From positions 1 through 64,000 of the forward strand of contig CAIJXB010000065.1 in the NCBI GenBank assembly GCA_903824495.1: a DNA stretch of 64,000 nt, written 5' to 3'. The notes under the pieces are model-generated. The model was not told the origin of the DNA. It was given only the letters and a program-made list of their open reading frames with translations, and did not search any database. This document shows positions 36,645-44,859 of the stretch, piece by piece. The position numbers and the translations under genes are program-made. The DNA comes from an uncultured Chlamydiae bacterium. GTDB taxonomy: Bacteria; Chlamydiota; Chlamydiia; Chlamydiales; Rhabdochlamydiaceae. Each line of letters opens with the position of its first letter. The stretch's first letter is position 1.

Positions 36645-36713
36645 TTTGTAGACTAAAACAAGCTTGCTACTATATATGGTGTATATAAGCAGAGAAGCTA
36701 CTAGATGTGGTAC
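36645..36713 (+). promoter_or_regulatory. nrdAB promoter with two NrdR-like boxes
   Basis: TTGTAG (36645-36650), 17 bp, then TACTAT (36668-36673). Overlapping the -10 is CTACTATATATGGTGT (36667-36682), matching the NrdR consensus acaCwAtATaTwGtgt at 13 of 16 positions by eye. A weaker copy, CTACTAGATGTGGTAC, lies at 36698-36713, exactly 31 bp (about three helical turns) downstream, the spacing typical of NrdR box pairs. Repression by NrdR when dNTP/ATP levels are high is expected from the family. Confidence 0.65.
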
Positions 36714-36802
36714 CTCGAGACAAGAAAAATAAAGCACCTAGTAGACTGATTTTCTGCCTCTTATCAGTTAAAAAACATAAAAGACCATGTAGGAGTTTGA
36801 TC

Positions 36803-39800
36803 ATGACAGACGTTCCCCAAGCCTTAAAACCAGACCTTTCTCTACTTAAAAAAAAGGGAGCGGAAAGCACAACCTCACAACAAAACTCTTTTACTGTTGT
36901 CAAACGAAACGGATCTTTAGTTCCTTTTAGAAGGGAGCGTATTTTTAAAGCTCTAGACATGGCCTTTCGCGATACAAAGAAATTAGAAAAAGAAGCGCAG
37001 CTTCCATCTGATGTACTAGAAGCTGTGAACCAAGTTTCTGATACTGTCGTAAATAAGCTTGTGGAACTTGCAAGTAAGGGAACCTCTTTATCTGTCGAGG
37101 GGATCCAAGACCTTGTAGAAGTCACTTTAATGGAGCTCGACCATCACGATGTAGCTAAAGACTATATTATCTACCGCGACCAACATAAAGCCCTTAGAGA
37201 AGACTCCCCTCAAAACGTCAAAGTTCTTCGTAAAGATGGAAGCGTTGTACGCTTCAATCCTATGAAAATCGCCTCTACAGTTGAAGAGTCTTTCCGCCGC
37301 TGCAAAAACGTAGAGGGGCCTTCCGGTGATTCTATCGTTGATTCCGTAAACTTGATCATGCAAAAAGTGGTTGCCAAGGTCGTAGCGATTTCTAAAACAG
37401 TAGAAAACGTTCCTGTAGACACCATCCAAGATGAGATCGAGCAGCAATTGATGTTAGAAGGCTATTTTTCTGCTGCCAAAGATTTCATCCTAAGTAGAGC
37501 TCAAGCTGGAGAGCAATCAACAGCGCCTTTAGAAGAGCAGCCTAAAGAAAGCATCCATCAAAGACAATTTATTACCATCAATCAAGGTGGACAAAAGACA
37601 TTCATTACAGAATCTAGACTCTATCAACGGATTAAATTCGCTTGTAGAGGTCTTGAAGACTTTGCTTCTGCTGAAGAGCTTTTGGAAGAGTCTGTAAAGA
37701 ACTTCTACGAAGAAATGAAAGAGAGCGAAGTAGACCAAGCCAATATAATGGCAGCAAGAGCTCGCATTGAAAGAGAGCCTGCTTACTCTAAAATCGCCTC
37801 TCGTCTTCTTCTTGATGTTCTCTACAGAGAAACAATGAATATTTCTGCAGATTCTCCAGATCTTGAGTCCGCTCACCGCACCTACTTTAAAGAGTACTTG
37901 AAAAAAGGAGTCTCTTTAGACCGCGTCTCAGCTGAGCTTTTGACCTTTGATCTTGATAAATTAGCCCAGGCCATACAAATCCAAAGAGATGATCAGTTCT
38001 CCTATCTAGGCCTTCAAACTCTTTATGACCGCTATTTCATTCACGATAACGATCAAAGAATGGAAACTCCTCAAATCTTCTGGATGCGCGTTGCCATGGG
38101 CCTTGCGATCCAGGAAGAGAAAAAGAACCAAAAAGCGATCGAGTTTTATAACCTGCTCTCTTCTTTTGTCTTTACATCCAGTACTCCAACACTGTTCAAC
38201 TCAGGGACCTGCCACTCACAGCTAAGCTCCTGCTACCTATCAACTGTAATGGACGACCTATCCCACATTTTTAAAATCGTGGCAGATGATGCTCAGCTCT
38301 CTAAATGGGCCGGCGGCATTGGAAACGATTGGACAAATGTTCGTGCAACAGGCGCCCAAATCAAGGGAACTAACGGCAGAAGCCAAGGCGTGATTCCCTT
38401 CTTAAAAGTAGCTAATGACACAGCAGTAGCCGTAAACCAGTGCTTTGCACCAAGCACACTTGTCTACACAAATAACGGGATCAAGTCCATTAGCGACATC
38501 TCCACTAAGGACCTCGTACTCGGCTCTAGCGGAACTTATAGACAAGTTCTAGACAAATTCGTCTACAACCAAAAAGACGCAATGGTTGAGATCTCTGTAA
38601 AACATTCCATCGATCCTATCCATGTAACGGCCGGACACCCTCTTTATGCGATCAGAGGCGTTCCTATGGAACAATCTATCGAGCGTACGATGCAATGGCT
38701 TGAAAAAGGGAAGGTCTCTTGCGAGTGGGTAGATGCAGCAGAGCTTCAAAAAGGTGATTATGTCGCACAAACAATCCCTAAAGAAGTAGTTCCAGTTGCT
38801 AATTTTGATGTAGATGATGCCAGACTTTATGGAATCCTCTTAGGTGATGGTCATCTTTCCAAAGACGGTCTTGAATGGGGAGTGTCCGGTAATCCCGCAA
38901 ATGATGAACACTTGGAATTTGTTCGCAGCTATTTAGAAAACAAAGGGATCCACTACTGGGAAACAGGTAGAGGGGAAAGCTACGTTCAAATCCATTGGGC
39001 ATCAGGCAAAGGCGTAGTGAGAAACGGATCAACAGGGCGCTTTGAAGAAAGCGGAGCTCCTACTCTTCCTTTCACCTACGATGATATCTATACAGCAAAA
39101 CATGAAAAACATATTGCTCCAGCATTCAGCCATTTGCCTAAACCTCAAGCTCTTGCTATGATCAAGGGACTTATTGAGACTGATGGTAATATCTCTAGAG
39201 GCAAAGAAGTCACCTTTACCAATACTTCCAAACCTTTGGTAGAAGGACTTCGCTATCAACTCCTCCGTATGGAGATCCCTACAGCTGGAAACTTCCGTAT
39301 CCGCAAAAATGGCCATACAGGCAAAAGATCCGATGGATCCTTGGCTCATTTCTCTAAAGAAACTCATTGCTACGATCTCCGCATTCCTGCGACAGATGAC
39401 ATTGCAAAGATGCTCGGCTGTGAAAAGCTTACCAAGAAAAACTGGCTTAAAGTTGGTAACCACCTCTTTTCTAGAGTTGTTGAAAAGAAAACAGCGGAAG
39501 TATCTCCTCTTGTTGTGGACCTCAAAGTGGAAGATGATGAGTCTTACATGACAGCAGGCGCTCTTGCTCATAATGGTGGAAAAAGAAAAGGCGCAATGTG
39601 CGCCTATCTTGAAACTTGGCACCTTGATATCGAAGACTTCTTAGAGCTCCGTAAAAATACGGGAGATGAAAGAAGAAGAACACACGATATGAATACAGCC
39701 AATTGGATTCCTGATCTTTTCATGAAAAGAGTTCAAGAAAATGGCCATTGGACACTCTTTAGCCCAAGCGATGTTCCTGATCTTCACGATCTTTATGGAA

Positions 39801-41137
39801 AAGCGTTTGAAACAAGGTACTGCGAGTATGAAAAGCTAGCAGAAGAAGGCAAGATCAAGCTTCATAAAAAGATCGAAGCGATCCAACTATGGCGTAAAAT
39901 GCTCAGCATGCTCTTTGAAACAGGCCATCCTTGGATCACCTTTAAAGATCCATCGAACATCAGATCCCCTCAAGACCATGTAGGCGTTGTCCACAGCTCT
40001 AACCTCTGCACAGAGATCTTGCTCAACACGTCTAAGACTGAAACAGCGGTATGTAACCTAGGTTCGATCAACTTGCCTATGCACATGACTCCAAATGGGC
40101 TTGATGAGAAAAAACTCGCAAATACAGTCCGCACAGCTGTTCGAATGCTTGATAACGTCATCGACATCAACTTCTACCCTATTGACGAAGCACAAAATGC
40201 CAACTTAAAACATAGACCGATCGGTCTTGGCATCATGGGCTTCCAAGACGCCCTTTATATGCAAAACATCAGCTACGCAAGCCATGAAGCTGTAGAGTTT
40301 GCAGATAAGAGTATGGAGATGATCTCCTACTATGCGATCTTGGCATCTTCAGAGCTTGCCGCAGAAAAAGGGACCTACTCTACTTATAAAGGTTCTAAGT
40401 GGGATCGAGGACTTCTTCCAATCGATACCATCGATCTTTTAGAAAAAGAAAGAGGCCTTCCTGTTCAAATGGACAAGAGCTCTACGATGGATTGGGAAGT
40501 CGTAAGAAAAGCAGTTCGCAAACATGGTATGCGCAATAGCAACACCATGGCGATTGCTCCAACGGCAACGATCTCTAACATCACAGGGGTTTCTCAGTCG
40601 ATTGAGCCGATGTACAAGCATCTTTTTGTCAAATCCAACCTGTCCGGAGAGTTTACAATCCCGAACATCTACTTGGTAGACAAGCTCAAAGAGCTCGATT
40701 TATGGGACGCTCACATGCTCGATGACCTCAAATACTTTGACGGATCGATTGCTGAAATCGAAAGAATTCCAGCTGAGATCAAAAAGATCTTCTTGACCGC
40801 TTTTGAAATCGATCCAGAGTGGATGATCGAATGCGCAAGCAGACGCCAAAAATGGATTGATATGGGGCAATCATTGAACCTCTATCTCTTCGAACCAAGC
40901 GGCAAAAAACTGCACCAAATGTACCTCCTTTCTTGGAATAAAGGACTCAAGACCAACTACTACTTAAGAAGCTTAGCCGCGACTCAAGTTGAAAAGTCTA
41001 CAACTGACATCAACAAACGAGGGCTCCAACCGAGATGGATGAAGAACAAGTCAGCCTCTAGTAATGTACAAGTAGATAGAACTGAGGACGCGCCTAAGGC
41101 TTGTCCTTTAGATGGCAGTTGTGAAAGTTGTCAGTAG
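36803..41137 (+). CDS. nrdA: Ribonucleoside-diphosphate reductase alpha subunit, intein-containing
   Basis: The precursor is 1444 residues; without a 378-residue intein (residues 547-924) the mature enzyme would be 1066. The start at ATG 36803 (MTDVPQALK) has AGGAG 7 bp upstream; the longer in-frame start at 36707 lies inside a regulator box. There are three N-terminal ATP-cone-like units (starting near 29, 139 and 253), as in chlamydial NrdA. Active-site Cys are in the N-extein ([11 protein letters not shown]) and C-extein (SNLCTEI), with a C-terminal redox pair in SCESC. Splicing is therefore needed for activity. The intein begins Cys and ends His-Asn, but the next residue is Gly. Confidence 0.97.
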   Translation: MTDVPQALKPDLSLLKKKGAESTTSQQNSFTVVKRNGSLVPFRRERIFKALDMAFRDTKKLEKEAQLPSDVLEAVNQVSDTVVNKLVELASKGTSLSVEGIQDLVEVTLMELDHHDVAKDYIIYRDQHKALREDSPQNVKVLRKDGSVVRFNPMKIASTVEESFRRCKNVEGPSGDSIVDSVNLIMQKVVAKVVAISKTVENVPVDTIQDEIEQQLMLEGYFSAAKDFILSRAQAGEQSTAPLEEQPKESIHQRQFITINQGGQKTFITESRLYQRIKFACRGLEDFASAEELLEESVKNFYEEMKESEVDQANIMAARARIEREPAYSKIASRLLLDVLYRETMNISADSPDLESAHRTYFKEYLKKGVSLDRVSAELLTFDLDKLAQAIQIQRDDQFSYLGLQTLYDRYFIHDNDQRMETPQIFWMRVAMGLAIQEEKKNQKAIEFYNLLSSFVFTSSTPTLFNSGTCHSQLSSCYLSTVMDDLSHIFKIVADDAQLSKWAGGIGNDWTNVRATGAQIKGTNGRSQGVIPFLKVANDTAVAVNQCFAPSTLVYTNNGIKSISDISTKDLVLGSSGTYRQVLDKFVYNQKDAMVEISVKHSIDPIHVTAGHPLYAIRGVPMEQSIERTMQWLEKGKVSCEWVDAAELQKGDYVAQTIPKEVVPVANFDVDDARLYGILLGDGHLSKDGLEWGVSGNPANDEHLEFVRSYLENKGIHYWETGRGESYVQIHWASGKGVVRNGSTGRFEESGAPTLPFTYDDIYTAKHEKHIAPAFSHLPKPQALAMIKGLIETDGNISRGKEVTFTNTSKPLVEGLRYQLLRMEIPTAGNFRIRKNGHTGKRSDGSLAHFSKETHCYDLRIPATDDIAKMLGCEKLTKKNWLKVGNHLFSRVVEKKTAEVSPLVVDLKVEDDESYMTAGALAHNGGKRKGAMCAYLETWHLDIEDFLELRKNTGDERRRTHDMNTANWIPDLFMKRVQENGHWTLFSPSDVPDLHDLYGKAFETRYCEYEKLAEEGKIKLHKKIEAIQLWRKMLSMLFETGHPWITFKDPSNIRSPQDHVGVVHSSNLCTEILLNTSKTETAVCNLGSINLPMHMTPNGLDEKKLANTVRTAVRMLDNVIDINFYPIDEAQNANLKHRPIGLGIMGFQDALYMQNISYASHEAVEFADKSMEMISYYAILASSELAAEKGTYSTYKGSKWDRGLLPIDTIDLLEKERGLPVQMDKSSTMDWEVVRKAVRKHGMRNSNTMAIAPTATISNITGVSQSIEPMYKHLFVKSNLSGEFTIPNIYLVDKLKELDLWDAHMLDDLKYFDGSIAEIERIPAEIKKIFLTAFEIDPEWMIECASRRQKWIDMGQSLNLYLFEPSGKKLHQMYLLSWNKGLKTNYYLRSLAATQVEKSTTDINKRGLQPRWMKNKSASSNVQVDRTEDAPKACPLDGSCESCQ
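38441..39574 (+). other. Intein with LAGLIDADG homing endonuclease inside nrdA
   Basis: This is a 378-residue in-frame insertion between extein VAVNQ and GGKRKG. The splicing A block is [17 protein letters not shown], the B block VTAGHPL (TxxH), the F/G blocks [20 protein letters not shown]. The central DOD endonuclease has two motifs, [12 protein letters not shown] and [13 protein letters not shown], with acidic residues intact, so homing activity is plausible. The +1 extein residue is Gly, whereas standard inteins need Cys, Ser or Thr there. Confidence 0.93.
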
Positions 41138-41173
41138 TAAAAAACCTTAATTTTAAAAAAAAGAGAGAACGTT

Positions 41174-42244
41174 ATGTTGGATTTTGAAGAGAAAGAAGAA
41201 ACCTCGGCGAAAAAAGCGCTAGGGGCAGAGAAGCGAGTAAATGCCGGACAAAAGCGGCTGATCAATTGCTCTAAAGTAGATGTGAACCAGCTCATGCCTC
41301 TTAAATACAAATGGGCGTGGGAGCATTACCTCAACGGCTGCGCTAACCACTGGATGCCAACAGAAGTTCCGATGTCCAAAGACATCGAACTTTGGAAGTC
41401 AGACCAGCTCAGCGCCGATGAAAGACTTGTGATCATGAGAAACCTTGGGTTCTTTAGCACAGCTGAAAGTTTAGTTGGCAATAACATCGTACTTGCGATC
41501 TTCAAACATGTAACAAATCCAGAAGCTCGTCAGTATCTTTTAAGACAAGGTTTTGAAGAAGCGATCCATACACACACGTTCCACTACATCGTAGAGTCCC
41601 TCTCCTTGGATCAAGGAGAAGTCTTTAACATGTACAACGAGATCAAATCGATCCATGCTAAAGATCAGTTTGAAATGAAGATGACAGAAGCTATTTTGGA
41701 TCCTCATTTCACAACAGAAACTCAAGAAGGGATGCAAAAGTTCCTAGAGAACTTGATCGGCTACTACATCATCATGGAAGGGATCTTCTTCTATAGTGGA
41801 TTTGTGATGATCCTCTCCTTCCACCGTCAAAACAAAATGACAGGGATCGGAGAGCAGTTCCAATACATCCTACGTGATGAAACTGTTCACTTGAACTTTG
41901 GTATCGATCTGATCAACGGGATCAAAGAAGAGAATCCAGAAATTTGGACTTCTGAGTTCCAAGAGCACATTATCGACCTTATCAAGGAAGCTGTGGAGCT
42001 CGAGATCGATTATGCAAAAGAGTGCCTCCCTAAAGGGATCTTGGGCCTCTCAGCTCCAATGTTCAGAGAATACGTACAGCACATTGCAGATAGACGCCTT
42101 GAAAGAATCGGCCTCAAGCCAATCTTCAAGTCCAAAAATCCATTCCCATGGATGAGTGAGACCATCGACCTCGGTAAAGAAAAGAACTTCTTTGAAAGCC
42201 GAGTGAACGAGTATCAATCCTCTGCAAGTCTTAGCTGGAATTAA
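41174..42244 (+). CDS. nrdB: Ribonucleotide reductase beta subunit, class Ic
   Basis: This 356-residue R2 subunit has metal ligands in [10 protein letters not shown] (E129, H132) and [10 protein letters not shown]. The position of the usual radical Tyr is Phe136, matching the chlamydial class Ic enzyme, which uses a Mn/Fe cofactor instead of a tyrosyl radical. The C-terminus is conserved with chlamydial R2 ([14 protein letters not shown]). It follows nrdA by 36 bp with a GAGAG-type ribosome site and ends at a strong terminator. Confidence 0.97.
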   Translation: MLDFEEKEETSAKKALGAEKRVNAGQKRLINCSKVDVNQLMPLKYKWAWEHYLNGCANHWMPTEVPMSKDIELWKSDQLSADERLVIMRNLGFFSTAESLVGNNIVLAIFKHVTNPEARQYLLRQGFEEAIHTHTFHYIVESLSLDQGEVFNMYNEIKSIHAKDQFEMKMTEAILDPHFTTETQEGMQKFLENLIGYYIIMEGIFFYSGFVMILSFHRQNKMTGIGEQFQYILRDETVHLNFGIDLINGIKEENPEIWTSEFQEHIIDLIKEAVELEIDYAKECLPKGILGLSAPMFREYVQHIADRRLERIGLKPIFKSKNPFPWMSETIDLGKEKNFFESRVNEYQSSASLSWN

Positions 42245-42260
42245 TTCTTATCTTAATACA

Positions 42261-42288
42261 GGCAGAAGATACCTCTTCTGCCTTTTTT
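42261..42288 (+). terminator. Terminator of the nrdAB operon
   Basis: GGCAGAAG (42261-42268) pairs with CTTCTGCC (42275-42282), 6-nt loop, then six T. Confidence 0.9.
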
Positions 42289-42316
42289 ATTTAGATATCA
42301 AAATTATTTTTTTAAA

Positions 42317-42345
42317 TTGAAAAAAACGAAAACTTAATTTATAAT
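42317..42345 (+). promoter_or_regulatory. Promoter for the 42375 gene
   Basis: TTGAAA (42317-42322), exactly 17 bp, TATAAT (42340-42345), ending 29 bp before the ATG. It has the same hexamers and spacer as the promoter at 8516-8544. Confidence 0.65.
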
Positions 42346-42374
42346 CTAAAAAAATTCAAATAAACACACCTAAA

Positions 42375-43337
42375 ATGATCAAATACTTTTCCGAATATTT
42401 ATCGTCAACAATTGATGAATTTAATTACATATTTCAACCGAATGACACTCCAATCCTACCACCAGAAGTGCCTAGTAACTGTTCTTCTACAGAAAAAATT
42501 AATGCTTTGGCCGTTAAAGAGCTCCACGATCGGATCGAAGAAGTCGCCTATCAAGCCTTAGTAGCAGGGGTTAAAAAGCTTAAAATTAGAGAAGATGTTC
42601 TCACTAAAGAACAATCCGGAGAGCTGCTTGGAATGGTCAAAGATGCGGCTCATCTTGAATTATTTAAAGACAATGGATACATGAACTCTAGAGGAAAGAT
42701 TCTCCTATCGTCCCAAGTACAAACCCTCTTTAGGCATATCGGGAAAATCGTCCATGACCGTGATACCAAATTAACAAATGCCCGCTATTACACACTTTCG
42801 GATCTATTACTTGGACTTGATGACCACAACACCCTTGTAAAAGACATCCTATTATCCTCTTGGTTCATAAAACAACTCTCCTATGACGAGGAACATACTC
42901 ACTTAAACGAGATCAAAGAAAAGGTCAAATTCTATCCTCAGATGAAGAAGCTATTGAATTTTGATTTAGAAAGCGCTCTTAAAGCACAAAAAGTCTTTTG
43001 GAATACTTATTTTCCAGGGAAACGAGAAAGCAAGACAAATGAAGATGCCCAAACATTCATCAATGTTTTAGAGGTTCGACACTATTTTGGAGCTCCAACC
43101 CTTAAAGAGCCAGATTCCATTGAATTTAATACCCCCGATGGGACTCTTTTTATAGATCTAAAAAATCTCGATGATCTCATAGTCCCTTCAACCAGTCCTT
43201 GCGCAGTAGTTTTTACTGGGATCGTAGAATACAACCGCATACAGTCCAAAAGGGCGCGTATTTTACCTCTTTTAGATAATAGAAACATGACCGTCAGAGA
43301 ATTTCTAAAGAGCTACTACCCTGAAATTAAGCTTTAG
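42375..43337 (+). CDS. Hypothetical protein
   Basis: This 320-residue protein is of unknown family. It is helical through about residue 200 (with KELHDRIEEVAYQALVAGV near the start), then shows shorter strands near the C-terminus (SIEFNTPDGTLFIDLKNL, CAVVFTGIVEYNRI). There is no signal peptide or membrane helix. It has its own promoter and ends 7 bp from the convergent 43345 gene. AT-rich flanks and the lack of a recognisable domain suggest a lineage-specific gene, but nothing more can be said. Confidence 0.65.
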   Translation: MIKYFSEYLSSTIDEFNYIFQPNDTPILPPEVPSNCSSTEKINALAVKELHDRIEEVAYQALVAGVKKLKIREDVLTKEQSGELLGMVKDAAHLELFKDNGYMNSRGKILLSSQVQTLFRHIGKIVHDRDTKLTNARYYTLSDLLLGLDDHNTLVKDILLSSWFIKQLSYDEEHTHLNEIKEKVKFYPQMKKLLNFDLESALKAQKVFWNTYFPGKRESKTNEDAQTFINVLEVRHYFGAPTLKEPDSIEFNTPDGTLFIDLKNLDDLIVPSTSPCAVVFTGIVEYNRIQSKRARILPLLDNRNMTVREFLKSYYPEIKL

Positions 43338-43344
43338 ATCGAAA

Positions 43345-44655
43345 CTATCGTTTTTGAGCCGCAATCACAAGAATCTCAGAGCCGAATATTTTCTGGCCCT
43401 TTTTTCTCATGTCTGAAAAAACAGCTTCATCGTTGAAATGCTTAGGCAATTTAGGCCCTTTTTTAGACCAACCTTCTACTATATCAGATTCTGTTAAAGG
43501 AACTGCTCTTAGATTCCCCACCTCAGTTACAGGCTTGTACACAAATCTTTGTTCAGTAGGAACATCAAGACCATTTGGAACAGCGCCTCTAGTAAACGAT
43601 GCATGATAATAAGCATCTACGTCATAGTCCACTTCGTCTAGTTCCCTTTTCATGTTCTCTACAAAAAAGTCTTCAAGGACAATTATTTTAAGATTTTGCT
43701 CACTTTGCATTTTCTGCAATTCAAGCTGTCTTTTTTGACCCTCTTCTCCCCCTGAGTTTCTCATAGATGCAACGAACTCTAATATACTAGGTCTACGGCT
43801 TACTTTTTCTAGAGAAACAAGCACAACTTGAGCTTTGGCACTCCCACTTCCTGGAGGGACATAATAAACAGGAACATGCTCTGGATATAAAGTCTCTATT
43901 TGCTTAATTGTTGATCCTATTTCTGGGCTTGCATCAAGCATGAATAAAAGATGATCACCTGAATTTTGAAGTTGAGAAAGTTGCACTAAACTCGCTTTTC
44001 GATCTGAGGAAGAAAGAACATCAAAAACATTTAATGCAAAGACAAGTGGAATCTTCCTGTTTAGTCTCTCTAAGCGACTATGCAGCTCTTCAATATTCAT
44101 CTGATATAGAGGACCTGTGCTAGATTGACTTAAGTGGTAGCAATCGATAGCATTTGGTTGCGTTCTGATTACCCTTTGAGATAGACTTTCTGGAATCTTA
44201 TACCCCTTTGCTGCCCCAATTTCTAAAATAGCACTAGGTCCATTAGTATACCTAGAAAGGATCTCTGACAATCCTTGATCTAATGACTCTAAGACAAACA
44301 CTCTGTTACGGTTAACACCTAACCATCTGTCTTCAGCCGCATCCCCTTCTCTTCTATTATAAATTTTACTCCCTAACAATTTCACAAGCTCTTTTACTTC
44401 AAAATATTTTATAGAGATTGGAGTCTTAAGTGTCCGACTAAAGAACTCTGGCATCTTATACGGCACAATCGTGAAGGCAAATTGACCATTAACTTGACTA
44501 CTAGAAACTATGGGACAAAATCCAATAGACAGAACCACTCTTCGGATTTTTAGATCTAGGCAGTTTACTGAGAAATGATCCGCTTCCACCGTTAGAGAGT
44601 CTAAGGCAAAAGCCTGCTGAATCCTTCCTTGTATATCGCTTGTTAAAAATGCCAC
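43345..44655 (-). CDS. Hypothetical protein with possible SAM-methyltransferase fold
   Basis: In this 436-residue protein, a Rossmann-like pattern lies in the middle (about residues 140-260): ILEIGAAKGYKIPESL resembles methyltransferase motif I (ExGxxxG), followed by IDCYHLSQS, then PLVFALNVFDVLSSSDRK and GDHLLFMLDAS, which resemble motifs IV-V. The outer ~130 residues at each end are not recognised. There is no signal peptide. Methyltransferase is a tentative reading; the substrate is unknown. The gene is monocistronic and divergent from the M16C protease gene. Confidence 0.55.
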   Translation of the reverse strand: MAFLTSDIQGRIQQAFALDSLTVEADHFSVNCLDLKIRRVVLSIGFCPIVSSSQVNGQFAFTIVPYKMPEFFSRTLKTPISIKYFEVKELVKLLGSKIYNRREGDAAEDRWLGVNRNRVFVLESLDQGLSEILSRYTNGPSAILEIGAAKGYKIPESLSQRVIRTQPNAIDCYHLSQSSTGPLYQMNIEELHSRLERLNRKIPLVFALNVFDVLSSSDRKASLVQLSQLQNSGDHLLFMLDASPEIGSTIKQIETLYPEHVPVYYVPPGSGSAKAQVVLVSLEKVSRRPSILEFVASMRNSGGEEGQKRQLELQKMQSEQNLKIIVLEDFFVENMKRELDEVDYDVDAYYHASFTRGAVPNGLDVPTEQRFVYKPVTEVGNLRAVPLTESDIVEGWSKKGPKLPKHFNDEAVFSDMRKKGQKIFGSEILVIAAQKR

Positions 44656-44822
44656 TCAGAACCACCTAAATTTAATTTAATAAAAAGAAAATTATACAAA
44701 TTAATGCAATTAAACTAAACGAAAATAAAAACTTTACAATTAACAAACGATGTATATTTAAAATGCAGATCTAAGTCGTTAACCCAAGGTTAAAACCTGC
44801 CCTATCCTAAATATATCCTTAC

Positions 44823-44831
44823 TGATATAAT
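44823..44831 (+). promoter_or_regulatory. Extended -10 element for the protease gene
   Basis: TGATATAAT (TGn-TATAAT) ends 28 bp before the ATG at 44860. No clear -35 is seen. Confidence 0.5.
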
Positions 44832-44859
44832 CGACAAAAAAACACGGGACTTATAATCG

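Noticed and set aside
36707-36802. Longer N-terminus for NrdA
   Set aside because: The upstream in-frame start lies inside an NrdR-like box and downstream of no ribosome site, while ATG 36803 has AGGAG.
39029-39622. Long antisense frame within the intein
   Set aside because: It lies wholly opposite a clear coding sequence and has no recognisable product.
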